The notes beneath the pieces were generated by a model that did not search any database, was not told the origin of the DNA, and worked only from the letters and a program-made list of their open reading frames with translations. DNA of 64,000 bases from Enoplolaimus lenunculus (taxonomy: Eukaryota; Nematoda; Enoplea; Enoplida; Thoracostomopsidae). Shown one piece after another: positions 1 to 10,834 of the stretch. The position numbers were made by a program, and so were the translations under genes. The stretch covers positions 1 to 64,000 of the forward strand of contig JASANG010003694.1 of NCBI GenBank assembly GCA_030248215.1. Reading direction: 5' to 3'. Every line of letters begins with the position of its first letter. Position 1 is the first letter of the stretch.

Positions 1-90
1 GTAAATGGGAACTTGAATTTAAAATAATTCTAAACGGGGAAAGTTAAACGTCCGATTTGCATTCCGGTAGATGTTGAATACTGTTGTGTT

Positions 91-302
91 CACTGCAAAT
101 AATAGTGGGTCAAATTGACTCTGTCCGAAATAGGCTTTTCGGGACTACACACACTGAGTCAAATTCGACTCCGCCAGAGTCAAACGTGCGACTCAGCGAG
201 TCGAATGTGACTTCGGTGGAGTTGAATTTTAGCACAATTTGTGTAGTCCCGAAAAGCCTATTACGGAGAGAGTCACTCTGACCCACCATTTTCTGCAGCG
301 TA
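91..302. mobile_element. Family C foldback MITE, copy 1
   Basis: Begins CACTGCAAATAATAG and ends TTTTCTGCAG. The two arms carry GTCAAATTGACTCT and GGCTTTTCGGGACTACACA as inverted repeats around a GAGTCAAATTCGACTCCG centre, so almost the whole 210 bp can fold into one hairpin. Confidence 0.7.
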
Positions 303-309
303 CGCTTGA

Positions 310-545
310 CAATTTGTGATTATTCCATTGAGTTGAGATTAATCAACTCAGAAAGATAATAAGTAATTTTTGGTCACTTGTGAGTTAAATAAGATTGAGC
401 ATTAACTCACTTGAAGCTAATTTGATTATTAGTGAGTTAATAAATTAACTCAAATTGAGATCAATCAATCCAGAATTCTGAGTTCACTTCAGGCTCAGTG
501 ATTCAACTCATTCTGTATTAAAATCAATTCACTCTAATTTATAGT
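310..545. mobile_element. Family D AACTCA-rich foldback MITE, copy 1
   Basis: Many GAGTTAAT/ATTAACTC and TGAGTTGATT motifs in opposite orientation, matching copies at 19.1, 23.4, 24.8, 25.7, 27.7 and 30.7 kb. Lies directly beside the family C element. Confidence 0.6.
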
Positions 546-832
546 TTGTTACGAAAATTTGAATCAATTTCCAACGCTGTATACGAATTTAAAAGTTATT
601 AAAAGTTCAAAAAAAATTAAACAATTTTACCCCAATAATTATTCAACTTCGCATCAACTGATCGCAAGATCCCGAGTGAACTGAATGACAAGCAAAATAA
701 ACAAATGAACGCAATTTTAGTCATTTTTAGCCTCGCTCAGTGGTTTGAATTTGGATCAACAAAATCGTCGTCAGCCTGAAACAAAATTTAAAAATTCTAT
801 TGAATACAAATTTGTCCAGTCGAATAACTTGG
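546..832. other. Anonymous AT-rich stretch
   Basis: No convincing exon, repeat or RNA signal seen. Confidence 0.5.
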
Positions 833-833
833 C

Positions 834-988
834 AAAAGTTACGCTGACGCTCTACTTTTGATGACGGCCGGCGCCGTTCGTTACCGTGCGGTTACCGTAC
901 GGTATCGTACGCGAGTTACTCACGTACAATACCGTATTGCCATTGACGGTGACGGGCGGTGCCCGACGGCGCCGCACTATAGGTGTAT
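834..988. mobile_element. Family F relic (GC-rich Harbinger-like MITE)
   Basis: Shares CTACTTTTGATGACG, ACCGTACGGTATCGTACG and ACTCACGTAC with complete family F copies at 10.8, 22.7 and 33.9 kb. Its right end is interrupted by the family B element starting at 990. Confidence 0.55.
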
Positions 989-989
989 T

Positions 990-1220
990 GGCCAATGTAA
1001 ACCTAAGTCTAAGCCTCAGCCTAAGTCTAATCCTAAGCCTAAGCCTATGCCTATGCCTTAGACTAAGCCTAAGCCTAAGCCTATGCCCAAGCCTATGCCT
1101 TAGCCTAAGCCAAAGCCAAAGCCTAAGCCTAAGCATAAGCCTAAGCCTAACCCTTATCCTAAGCCTAAGCCTTCTATAGACCAACCAAAAACCTGGACGC
1201 CCCTTAAAGTAACATGGGCC
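990..1220. mobile_element. Family B MITE with telomere-like (CCTAAG)n core
   Basis: Left end GGCCAATGTAA, right end CCTTAAAGTAACATGGGCC; in between about 160 bp of CCTAAG hexamers with point variants. The array makes all frames open and low-complexity (SLSLSL / RLRLRL), which is not coding. Confidence 0.7.
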
Positions 1221-1738
1221 GGTGTATCGCTACCCTTAGTGTTAAATCAAATATAGTTCGATTAGTAAAAATTCGCCATTGAAATCAGTCGATATTTAAT
1301 ATTTCGCTCATAAAACTGTTTCCAAACACAATGGTTTCAAGACCTGTTGCCGACTGATGATAAGTGCAATGGGAACATTATGCCACATTTAGGACCCGTC
1401 TAAACTTTTCAAACACAAGAAAAATCAATGATTATTGTTTCCGCTTTTGCGCATTTTTAGACATTTCATTTAACCTGATTTGGTTCAGTCAAAATGACTC
1501 AAAACCCGAGTTAATGCCTCGCTCAGCTTGTCGTGCAAACACGACTCGTCTCTGAATTATGCTTCGAACGTTTCAACCTTTAAACTGTTCAACCTCCATT
1601 CAGGCGTATTTCAACAATTATAGTCAAATCTTACTGAACAGTGAAATTTATATAATCATTGCGCAAGAAACCATTTACCCGCAAAACCAAACACGGATTT
1701 GGATTTAGGATTAGGAGACGGTACAATGGACTTTGAAT
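1221..1738. other. Anonymous stretch
   Basis: Short frames only; no domain, splice-linked exon or repeat recognised. Confidence 0.45.
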
Positions 1739-1905
1739 TAGGGTGGCGCTATACTTTTGATGACGTCCGCCGCCGTCCGTCATCGTCCGACGCCGTCCGT
1801 CATCGTCCGACGCCGTCCGTATGCGGCGAATTACTTACGTACGATTGCGTATGGTGACAAACGCTGACGCACGGCGCCAGTCGGTAACCAACGGCACCGG
1901 CTAAA
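1739..1905. mobile_element. Family F MITE with 2.5 copies of a 20-bp repeat
   Basis: Starts TTAGGGTGGCGCTATACTTT. The unit GCCGTCCGTCATCGTCCGAC occurs twice plus a part-copy (about 1773-1825), a small-scale version of the large arrays in other family F copies. The right end is degraded. Confidence 0.65.
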
Positions 1906-1910
1906 TATGA

Positions 1911-2726
1911 GGGTTTCCCGCAGGTATAGGCTTAAGTTAACCTTAAACCTATTACTAAGATTAGTAATAAGCTAAGACTATAATGCTACGCCTTTAAATA
2001 GTAAAATTAATCCAATCACCTATGAATATCCTACCAGTTGGATGCGAACAAAACGAATGCACTGCGTTAAAATTGGACTACGAAAACACGCGATATTTAA
2101 CGTCGGCGATTCGCGACAGAGTTAATATAATTTCAACGGAACCAAAGACAAACAACGCTGACTGATGCCATTGGGTAAACACAATATGGGTCGGCTACCG
2201 GCATTTGCTCAAATTTTAGCAAAGGATTTGAACCGGAAGCCAAACGGGTTGTTTGTTGTAGGACGACACAACGGAGGTAGGAATATACTCTACTGATTAA
2301 AATTTTGTCAGCGATCCTACTTACACCAGTTGATATGCTGCTTTGAACTGATGTTGAACCAAAAATTGTAAACAGGGAGAGTCGCTGAGTCGGCGTGACA
2401 ATGAGCTCTGAATGAAATTGTGCTCAAACAGATTGACTTTGATTTCAACTTGAACTCAGAATTGGATAATGAACCAAATACGTTCTCGCAAACGGATGCA
2501 AGATGCTTATTAATGTTGCCAGATCAAATGCCATCTGTATACGCGGCGTCGTAGAGTAATAAAATTACACTAATAATAACATCATCGACCCTTACAGTGA
2601 GATATATTCAGGATATTTGGTGTTTATCCAAAACCAAAACCAGGTAAACAATCGTACAACGGTGGAATAAGTTGAAGCATAAAAGACTACAGCTGGTGGT
2701 TTTTTAGTTTTTTTTGCCAAATTATT
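1911..2726. other. Anonymous stretch with one short hexamer relic
   Basis: Diverged CCTTAA/CTTAGG-type motifs at about 1925-1985; otherwise no feature found. Confidence 0.4.
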
Positions 2727-3000
2727 GGTCTGTGTAAAGATCAGGGACGGAACGTTTTTATGAGGGATTAAAACAGATTAAGCTTAAAGCTTTAGACTAA
2801 TTTTTTTGTTGGCTTAATCTTAGGCTTACGCTCAGGCTCAAGAATAAGCTTATTCTTACGCTTACGCTTAGGCTTAGGAATAAACTTATTGCTACACTAA
2901 GATTTAGGCTTAGGATTATGCTTAGGAATAAAATTATTCTTACACTTCGGTTTAGGAATATGCTAATAATACTGTACCGCCACTGTTCTTTACATTGGCC
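2727..3000. mobile_element. Family A MITE with TTAGGC-like core
   Basis: Inverted ends GTAAAGATCAGGGACGGAACG and CCACTGTTCTTTACATTGGCC; the interior has diverged TTAGGC arrays split by a GCTTATTCTTACGC spacer. Confidence 0.8.
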
Positions 3001-3508
3001 AAATGATTTTAGCAATTTTGAAAAATCAAATCGGCACGATTTGGTTTGTAAACCAGAGTCATACGGTAGCAGGGACCGTAAGATATTTGACATTAAGTCG
3101 TTGACTTGAAATTTTCATACAGGGTTTTTCGGGTGCCGGATGATGTAATGGTGAAATCAGACGCCGAAGACTGGAGTTGTTCCATATGGGCTTGACAAGA
3201 GCATTGGAAAAGCCATCAGTGAAAGCTGAAACAGGAGCGGCAAGAGATGAACTCTGAGAACACACCTATTTCCGTCGAAGGTGGGAAAATAGTTTGATGG
3301 CAGTCATGGCTAATCAGATAAATGCCAACACGGTTAAATATTAAAAGGTTATGTTTGGGCTAATTTAAAATCTGCTAAAAATAGAAAATTTTTTAAAGAA
3401 TCTGATTCGAAGCTGAAGTGCACTAAAGATGACTTCATAGCGTTTTTCGGGACAATTAAGGGATTTTTAGGTCTACGATAGTAACAAATCATAAACGCTA
3501 AAAGATGT
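3001..3508. other. Anonymous stretch
   Basis: Nothing recognisable on either strand. Confidence 0.45.
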
Positions 3509-3700
3509 ATATATTCTCAAATGTGCGTAGCATCTATCAACAGTTGATAAGAGACATTGTAAATTGAAGAAACTGTGGTCGGTGAGCTTAGAAATTTAGC
3601 ACATTTTTTGCAGTTGAATAGACATCCATTTGTGAAAAATTTTAAAATGGCATATGCTTGTTTGAAAGTCTATTAATAAATGCTGACTGTTTGAGGATAT
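3509..3700. mobile_element. Family I MITE relic
   Basis: Carries TATTCTCAAATGTGCGTAGC and CATCTATCAACAGTTGATAAG, the family I end seen intact at 38007-38229. Confidence 0.5.
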
Positions 3701-3837
3701 ATTCACTATATCGAAGGATGTGGCAGTTATTTGATTTATACACAAACGAGTAGAATTTGGCCTAAAAAGAATATCATGTAACTTTTGGCCCTACTTTAAG
3801 GAGCGCACGCACCATTTTTGCAACGAACTCCAATAGA

Positions 3838-3955
3838 GTAATCTTAAGCTTTGGGCTAATTATTTTTGCTTAGGCTCAGGCTTAAGACCTATGCCTATAG
3901 TTGTAGACTTGGCTTAGGCTTATGTTCATACTATATACCGTTACCCCTCAAAGTG
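3838..3955. mobile_element. Family A/B relic
   Basis: AAGCTTTGGGCTAATTATTT, TTGCTTAGGCTCAGGCTT and TACCGTTACCCCTCAAAGTG correspond to the interior and one end of family A/B elements. Confidence 0.5.
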
Positions 3956-4261
3956 TTAATTAACATTTAGCCATCTGCCACAGTGAAGAATGCCGACCCA
4001 CGTCTAGAATTATCGTCAGTTTAAAGATCTTCTTTTATATGGTTCACGACCATGGAAGCTGTCGTAAGCGTGCAATCATTAAGGTTAAAGTTGGCCAAGC
4101 ACAAGAGACGATGGTTAGATAAATCCCCTCATAAAATTTCAAGCGAAACAAGAAAAATGCAATTTTACCGGGTAATCAAACTGTTCACCCTTTCTACGCT
4201 CGGCTCTCAAGTTATTTTTACATGAGATAAGAACCTCCCAAAACGGGATCCCGGCAACACC

Positions 4262-4325
4262 GGCCAAAGTATAGAACAGGGGCGCAACAGTAGTGTAAGC
4301 ATAATCCTAAGCTTAAGCCTAAGCT
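4262..4325. mobile_element. Family A left-end fragment
   Basis: GGCCAAAGTATAGAACAGGG followed by the start of a CCTAAGCTTAAG array, then lost into family V sequence. Confidence 0.5.
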
Positions 4326-4640
4326 CAAATCTGAATTTTTGAAAAATTTGATTTTTATGGCCACAAGTTCAGCCCCTTGCGACCCAAAATTTTTTCGATA
4401 AGTTGGACAAATTATATATCACTGACTCGTTAGCCAGAGATCTGATTGGGAAACATTTAACAATTAGCTCAGTAACCTGTATCCAATGGTATATAATTTG
4501 TATAATTTTTAGACAAAAAATTTTGAGTTCAATGGCTTAATTTGGGACCTTTAAATTCGAATTTTTCAAAAACTTAAGTTTTGATGCGGAATAATCGGAG
4601 GAGGTCACCAGAACATCAAAAACTCATGAGTGAAGCGAGC
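4326..4640. mobile_element. Family V inverted-repeat element
   Basis: Outer arms (TGAATTTTTGAAAAATTTGA near the left; its near-complement near 4560) and an ATATAATTTGT inner pair match the larger copy at 23889-24368. Confidence 0.55.
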
Positions 4641-5189
4641 TAAAGAAGTCACACTTGTTTTTTGTAAGTATATATTAAATCCCAAGACACTTTTGGGTTT
4701 TTACTGACATCAAAGCCTCTCAATTGCTGCAACCTAGCGAGCAAAGCGAGGTTGAAGCTGACGTATTCTTGTGTCAAATCATGCGGTAAATGCAAGGTTT
4801 CAATTTTGAGCACCCTAACTTTGGCCCCACTGGCGAAGAAACCTAAAGTGAACCGAACAAGATGCATATGTAGTTTTACATTGAATCTCATGGCAAAGCT
4901 TCAATTCTGAAATCCATTTTATATTCAAATTCGGCAATTTCCGCTCTTTTCGGACATATAATGTGTCCTGGTGGACGCACACGGTCAATGTTAATGTTTT
5001 GCATGAAAGTTAGTTACATGCCATCTAAAAACGTTATTTTATATCATATTTAGTTGTAAATTATATTTCAGAATCGTTTAATATTTTTCCATTTTTTCCA
5101 TTTTTTCAACCCTCTCGGAAAAAAAGGAAAAAAATGAAAAAAACATTTCTTTCCGGTAATTTCTTTCCGGAAAAACAACTCTGTTTCTA
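4641..5189. other. Anonymous AT-rich stretch
   Basis: An 80-codon minus-strand frame (4649-4891) has no recognisable motif. A purine-rich AAAAAAGGAAAA block lies near 5120. Confidence 0.4.
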
Positions 5190-5403
5190 AGATAACCTTG
5201 CATTATCGCTCAAGTTTTTGACACAAGACAAATAAAAGTTTAATTCAACGGATAATTGCTGCATCGGATATATATCTGTAACGAAAGGTCGCGGAGCGTG
5301 GGCTAAAAATGAATAACAGTCCGTAACCGAATAACAAGAGGGGTACCCGGTGGAGAGGCGGCCAAATAAATATCAGCCCCCTTTTATTCGAGTCACTACA
5401 GTA
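5190..5403. mobile_element. Family K MITE
   Basis: CCTTGCATTATCGCTCAAG...TTATTCGAGTCACTACAGTA; the right end equals the TIR of the complete copy at 45501-45931. Confidence 0.6.
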
Positions 5404-5417
5404 ACGACGAGCTTACA

Positions 5418-5510
5418 CCTAAAGCTAAGCCTAAATGTAAGCCAAGCAAAAAGTTAGTCTAGAGCTTAAATACTCTATTGCAGTCCCACAGAAAGACGTT
5501 CCACACCTAA
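5418..5510. mobile_element. Family A right-half fragment
   Basis: CTAAGCCTAAATGTAAGCC, GCAAAAAGTTAGTCTAG and CAGTCCCACAGAAAGACGTT are the right half of family A. Confidence 0.55.
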
Positions 5511-5708
5511 ACTTTTAGGGTCACTCACTACACCTCTGTCGGCTAAGACCTTTTAAATATACTAAAGTGAACACTTACTTATGCCTAAAGGCGTTAGTCT
5601 ACTAAAGTACAAAAAAGTAAGTATACAGCCCATTGAAACCGCAACTGTAAGTTTAAGCTCAAGTCATTGAAAACTTCAAGTTGAATATTCGAAGTGGTTT
5701 AAATTTCC

Positions 5709-5956
5709 GGCCAATGTAAAGAACTGTTGCGAAACAGTATTGTAATCATATTCCTAAGCCTAAGCCTAAGCCTAAGCCTAAGTCTAAGCCTAAGCCTAAG
5801 CTTAAACCTAAGAGTAAGAATGAGCATATTCTTAAGCCTAAACCTAAGCTCAAACCTAAGCCTAAGCCTAAGCCAGGCAAAAAGTAGTGTAAACCTTAAG
5901 CATACTCTATTCCAGTCCCACAGAAAAACGTTCCGCCCCTGATCTTTACATGAGCC
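5709..5956. mobile_element. Family A MITE, near-complete, (CCTAAG)n core
   Basis: Starts GGCCAATGTAAAGAACTG and ends CCGCCCCTGATCTTTACATG. Two CCTAAG blocks flank GAGTAAGAATGAGCATATTC. Confidence 0.85.
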
Positions 5957-6211
5957 ATACAACCAGAATAAATCAGCAACGCCTTTCCCCGTAAAACACT
6001 TTTCCTGCTTAATTCGGCATACCACCCATCTGGCGTTAGTAACGAACGCAACATGCGAGGTTCTTGAAATTGATTTTGTTTGCAGTTCAAACGAGAAAAA
6101 CTCAGTTTGCCTTCAAAATGTTGGATATTTGAAATGAAATCGGAGTCATTTCCGGTAAATTTGATTTCAAGACGTTCAAATAACTGCAGCGCTGTTTTTG
6201 GCATTTAATTG

Positions 6212-6392
6212 TGGGTCCAATGTTACTTTGTGGGACGCATAAGCATTATTCCTTAAGCCGAAGCCTAACCTTCATGTAGAAAATATCCTATAAACTAAAG
6301 CATATAAAGAAAGAAAATTAGTCTGAAGCATAAGATTATATACTCTGTTGGTCCCGCAAAAAATGGTTCGCCCCCAATGTAAATTGGCTCAG
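6212..6392. mobile_element. Family A/B mixed element
   Basis: The left end (GGTCCAATGTTACTTTG) resembles family B; the interior (GAAAATTAGTCTGAAGC) and right part (GTCCCGCAAAAAATGGTTCG) resemble family A. Confidence 0.5.
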
Positions 6393-6542
6393 GCCCATAG
6401 CCAGCTCACTTTGCTAGGGAGGTTAAAAAATTTTCAGGAGGGGCATTCAAGTGAGTTTCATGAATTAGAAGCAAGGTTAAAAATTTTCTAGTGGGGGCCA
6501 AAATTTTTCCGGGGGCCTGCCCTCCCCTTTGGCTACGGGCCC
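6393..6542. mobile_element. Family J MITE, copy 1
   Basis: Inverted ends GGCCCATAGCCAGCTCACTT and CCTTTGGCTACGGGCC, about 150 bp, with paired AAAATTTT motifs inside. Confidence 0.7.
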
Positions 6543-6734
6543 TAATAGGCTATTGTGGTTGTTATTGTTTTAATAAGGGTCCAGGAAGACGTATATACGA
6601 AATCGGCCTAAAACGAGGCATCGTATATACTGAAATTTCTGGAATGACAAGAAAAAATGATTCTTTGACTAGTTTTTGCAGAATATTAGGGGAAAGTGTT
6701 TCATGGAGTTTATACCATTGCAATCAATAGGTCT

Positions 6735-6965
6735 CCGGCTCCGGCTCCAACACAAAATTCACCTCCGACTCCGGCAGAGTTTCTTCAAGAGGTTCTTGCA
6801 ATTTCGGTAGTGAAATTTTGCAAAATCTTACAAATTTGTTTTGTGCGGTTTTTCTCAGCATTTGGTACAATTATGAAAACTGAATTGACGAGATTTTGTA
6901 GAAAATAAGCGTGAACCAAAAGACTTAACAACACCTTACAGATATTTGCTAAAATTAAGCAAAAT
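6735..6965. repeat. Repeat T, copy 1
   Basis: TTGCAATTTCGGTAGTGAAAT, TTTGGTACAATTATGA and AAATAAGCGTGAACCAAAA recur in order at 30465-30700. Preceded by a degenerate CGGCTC run. Confidence 0.55.
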
Positions 6966-7129
6966 AAACATAATTTTAAGTACTTAATTTCACCTCGCCT
7001 CCGGCTTCACCTTCGGCTCCGGCAAGTATTATTGACCTGTGGCTCCGGTATTTTTCACATCCGGTTGCTCCCATGTTTTATGTATTAATATGCAAAACAG
7101 CAACGAAATCAAACTTTTGTTTCGTTTCA

Positions 7130-7415
7130 GGTTTCAATTGACAGCAGCAAAAATAGATGGACAGTGAAAATAACGGAAACGAATGCTGATCGGAATAAAA
7201 TATCAGAAATAAAAATAGAAAACAAATAGAAAATGTTTATTTTTATGTAAAAATGTATTTCCAAATTTCGTACAAAAATAGCGGAAATGTTTATGAATGA
7301 ATTTTGGTTAAGTTTTCAATGAAACAGCTGTCATTCATAATATATCGAACGATTCATGTTTGGTTTATCTGTAACAAAATGAAACCGATTTTTACCGGAA
7401 ACAGACATCTGTTTA
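7130..7415. repeat. Repeat R (CCGGAAAC-rich), copy 1
   Basis: CGGAAACGAATGCTGATCGG at the left and TTTTTACCGGAAACAG at the right, shared with 53168-53405. Confidence 0.45.
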
Positions 7416-7516
7416 CTGCGCTGGCCGTTATCTAATGATAATAACTCATAGATATAATTGGTTTGGTTTACAAGCCTCCGTTCACGGAACCTAAACATAA
7501 AATACGGTCTGTATAC

Positions 7517-7676
7517 GACCCTGTAGCCAAGGGGGTGGGGGCAGGATGCTCAGCCCTGCCAGAAAAAATTTTGCCCCCTCAGAAAATGTTCAGCCTTGAT
7601 TGCAAGTCATAAAAACCCTTGAATGCCCCTCCTGAAAGTTTTTTAGCCCCCCAGCAAGGTGCGCTGGCTACGGGCT
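7517..7676. mobile_element. Family J MITE, copy 2 (opposite orientation)
   Basis: ACCCTGTAGCCAAGGGG at one end, GCGCTGGCTACGGGCT at the other. Confidence 0.65.
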
Positions 7677-7771
7677 TGTGTATATATTTTAGATTCACAA
7701 TCAATATTCGCGACCTCGTCTCGGCAAGGCCCGTGTGCGTTTTGCAAGAAATTTCACGTGTTAATGGACTT

Positions 7772-7904
7772 GGCCCATGCAAAGATCAAAGACAGACCGT
7801 TTTTCAGCGGAACTGCACTTGAGTAAGTTTAAGTTTTAGACTAATTTTTGATCAGGCTTAGGAATCTGTTAGTACTACTGTTACGGCCCTGTTGTATACA
7901 TTGG
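7772..7904. mobile_element. Short family A MITE
   Basis: GGCCCATGCAAAGATCAAAG left, TACTGTTACGGCCCTG right; the hexamer array is reduced to one or two units. Confidence 0.6.
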
Positions 7905-7984
7905 TTATTGATATTGACGACAAACAATGGTTGTTATATTTTGTAAGATAAAATCTATTTTGATAAGTCCTCTTAATTCACTTT

Positions 7985-8210
7985 AGGACCAATATTCTCA
8001 AACGGGTACAGCACCTATCATCAGTTAGCGGTAGATTTTCAGACTGACGAACATCTGCAATTACAGATCTCAAAATCGGCACAAAAGTAGGAATGTTCAA
8101 ACGCGAAAAATGTGCTGAATTTCGAACCTCACCATGTACTGGTTCAAAAGTTACTTCACCTATGAGCAACTGGTGATAGCTGGTACACATATTTGAAAAT
8201 ACGGCCTTTA
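7985..8210. mobile_element. Family I MITE, copy 2
   Basis: Inverted ends AATATTCTCAAACGGGTACA and TGGTACACATATTTGAAAAT, and paired CACCTATCATCAGTTAGCGG / CTATGAGCAACTGGTGATAG. Confidence 0.65.
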
Positions 8211-8377
8211 GTCCTATTAAGGCGTAGACTTAGCCATAGGTCTGTAAGATAACCGTTTTTCTAAACCTAAACCTGTAAGTTTAAATTAAGCAGTCTAAAA
8301 CTAAAGTCTTCGCGTTAGAAAACGAAACTCCCCACCGCGTATAAAGCACGAGAGATATATCTAAAGCCTATCAAACT

Positions 8378-8520
8378 CTCATTCACACGTGCCTAATTTT
8401 TCAGTGAAAACTACAGCCGTTACAACTTGCAAGCATAAACATTTGCACGCTAAGCCTGCAACTGTATGTTCTCACAGCGAAAACTTGCACTTGCAAATCA
8501 CTGTTGTGAGTTGTCGCTGC
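8378..8520. mobile_element. Family E relic
   Basis: TCATTCACACGTGCC and GCGAAAACTTGCACTTGCA, degraded relative to the copy at 46778-47019. Confidence 0.4.
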
Positions 8521-8652
8521 AAAAAATTGTGTGTCAATGCGGCTTAAGGTTCGTCTCTTCAAAACGGAACACAGACCCAACAACATTTGACTTTACTGTT
8601 GTAGATTTTCCCCATTCACACACAGACGATGTAATCGAAACTGGAATATCGT

Positions 8653-9142
8653 AAGGGTTACGCTATATTCGCCACACGCTGCCAGGAGCGCAGCCGGTAA
8701 AAATTTGGCCAATGTAAACAACAGGGGCGGAACAGTGTTATAAGCCTATTCCTAAGCCTAAGCCTTAGCCTAAGCCTAAGCGCAAGAATGAGCATATTCT
8801 TAAGCCTAAAGCATAGGCTATAATCCTAAGCGAATCAAAACAACTGCTTAAGCTTACTCTTTTCTAGTCCCACAAAAAACGTTCCGCTCCTGATCTTCAC
8901 ATGGGCCAAAATTTTAATTAAAAATTGTCTGACGCCGTCGCGCGATACAAAACACATTTTGCCTATATTTTTGTTAGCAACACATAGCGGCATACGGCGG
9001 TGGCGTCGTCCTATGCCGCGCGGCGACGTTGGACAATTTTTAATAAAAATTTTTACCGGCCGCGCGCCTGCCGGCCGGCGTGCGACGAGTATAAGTCGGC
9101 GTGGCGGAATCCGGCCCAGCATTAAAGTATTGCGAAACCCTA
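8653..9142. mobile_element. Family F MITE split by a family A insertion
   Basis: Left end TAAGGGTTACGCTATATTCG, right end GTATTGCGAAACCCTA. The GC-rich interior includes inverted CCGGCCGCGCG/GCCGGCCGGCG. The family A element at 8707-8906 sits inside, flanked by AAAAATTT and AAAATTTT. Confidence 0.65.
8707..8906. mobile_element. Family A MITE nested in family F
   Basis: GGCCAATGTAAACAACAGGG left, CCGCTCCTGATCTTCACATG right, with a CCTAAG array and GCGCAAGAATGAGCATATTC spacer. Confidence 0.8.
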
Positions 9143-9447
9143 AGTGCGATAAACAGTTAATACCGTACCAGTTAATAGGAACTTTGGCGAAAACTTTGCT
9201 ACGGATGTCGATCCCACGACGTACGGATTAATCCCAACCGTAGAAACTGTGTTTTGCAATGCTTTCAATGAAACTTTCGTTGATTACTAAGAAACTGAGC
9301 AGTTTAATTGTAAGCTTAAATATTAAATATCACCAATGCAACAGTGGATAAATACTCTTAGACAAAAAGTATGCAACTGGATACATTCTAACGTGAAAAT
9401 GGATTGATCTTGCGAGAATTGCAATTTTGACCAGCCATCAATATAAG
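9143..9447. other. Anonymous stretch
   Basis: No gene or repeat recognised. Confidence 0.45.
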
Positions 9448-9598
9448 GGCCAATGTTACTTTAAGAGGCGTAACAGTAGATTAAGCGTATTCCTAAGCCT
9501 AAGCCAAAGCCTAAGCAAAAAATGTAATCGAAAATCTAAACTTACTCTGTTATGGACTCACCAGAAACCTGGACGCCCCTTAAAGTAACAAAGGCCGA
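9448..9598. mobile_element. Family B MITE with near-exact 8-bp target duplication
   Basis: GGCCAATGTTACTTTAAGAG left, CCCCTTAAAGTAACAAAGGCC right, short CCTAAG core. Flanks AATATAAG and GATATAAG match at 7 of 8 bases. Confidence 0.85.
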
Positions 9599-10109
9599 TA
9601 TAAGAATATGGTTGGTCCATATTTTACAATTAAGCGAAAAATTTTTTACCTGAAGTTGCCAGAAATGAATAACCTGTTTTGATATAATTTAAACGAAATG
9701 ACCAATAATTTGTAATCAGAGATTGAAGCTGTATTAAGCGCGAAGCTGACTCGTCAAACGTGGACCATATGCAAAGGTGCAGTCAAGTTAAAAACGCAAC
9801 GCGTACTGGGTACATTTTGTCCAATGCCAAATTAGGCAACTTTCAAACTGTTTGTCTAAGAGTTGTCATCGACTTTTGATGCCGCCAATACATCACATTA
9901 ACTGCACAAATACAATTTTAGACTCGTCAAAAATCCAGTTATATCATAGTGGAATGAATATAATGACTTTACTGAAACAACACAACAAAACAGCCAAAAT
10001 AGAACAAACACCTATACAACACACAGTGATACAGGAACTAATTTTTCCAGGGTCGTCAAATACAATGGCCAGAAGTTGACCCCAAAAACCACGGGTTGAG
10101 TTGCTTGCG
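9599..10109. other. Anonymous stretch
   Basis: A 75-codon plus-strand frame (9852-10079) has no recognisable motif and no splice-linked partners. Confidence 0.4.
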
Positions 10110-10193
10110 AACACATTTTTGCAACGCTTACACCTAGGCTTAGGCTTAGAAATACGCTTCAATCTACTGTTACGCCCCAAAAAGTAACATTTG
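10110..10193. mobile_element. Family B right-end fragment
   Basis: CTAGGCTTAGGCTTAGAAATACGC followed by TACTGTTACGCCCCAAAAAG and GTAACATTTGCC. Confidence 0.55.
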
Positions 10194-10492
10194 CCGAAAA
10201 TTTTATAGCAAAACGTCTCTCTGCACCATGGGAATTAGATCAGCTGCTGCGCCTATACAAAAGTGAGGTAAATACGGTTTGCTGAAACGAAACCAGCATT
10301 CTGAGACAACCTGTATACAATATTCATATTTTGTATTTTGGGCCAAATGATTCCCTGGTTACCAACCTGGTACAAAAATAACTCTCACGCCATTACAGTT
10401 CCATACACTTAAATGAATAATTTTACTGTGACAGACCACCCATTGCTGAAACATCTTGTAATTTGAAGTTAACCACAGCGGCAGATCCACAA

Positions 10493-10757
10493 ATTCGTCG
10501 TGATGGGAAGCACAAATGGAAAATGTTACGCATTGGATGCACTCATTAACGCGGATGTTGCATAAATTTCTAGCGTACGATGTTATCTTGGTTGTTTTCC
10601 TAAGATGAAGAGGTTTTTTTTATTCTTTTGCCCGTATTTTCAAAAATCACCATACGTGCCATTACTGGTTACGTTGGTTTGAATCCAGACAAAAGTTTAC
10701 ACTCGGCAGCCGGTGGGGGATGCATCCCCTTCATCCCCCCTGGATCCGCATTTGGTT
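10493..10757. mobile_element. Repeat S, copy 1
   Basis: Inverted relative to 21665-21905. Shared blocks: GATGCACTCATTAACGCGGA, TTTTCAAAAATCACCATA, ACACTCGGCAGCCGG and CCCCTGGATCCGC. Ends near GGATCCGC, a recurring boundary here (also 21.7, 22.3 and 41.1 kb). Confidence 0.65.
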
Positions 10758-10834
10758 AACCAGAACCATATAAAGCCCTTCACGAAAATTTTACTTCAGA
10801 TGTGGTGGGTCTCACGACGTAGTAATATTACAGT

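Noticed and set aside
852-1184. Leu/Arg and Ser/Leu repeat frames over the hexamer arrays (also near 5.7, 34.8 and 41.7 kb)
   Set aside because: Translation of (CCTAAG)n inside MITEs.
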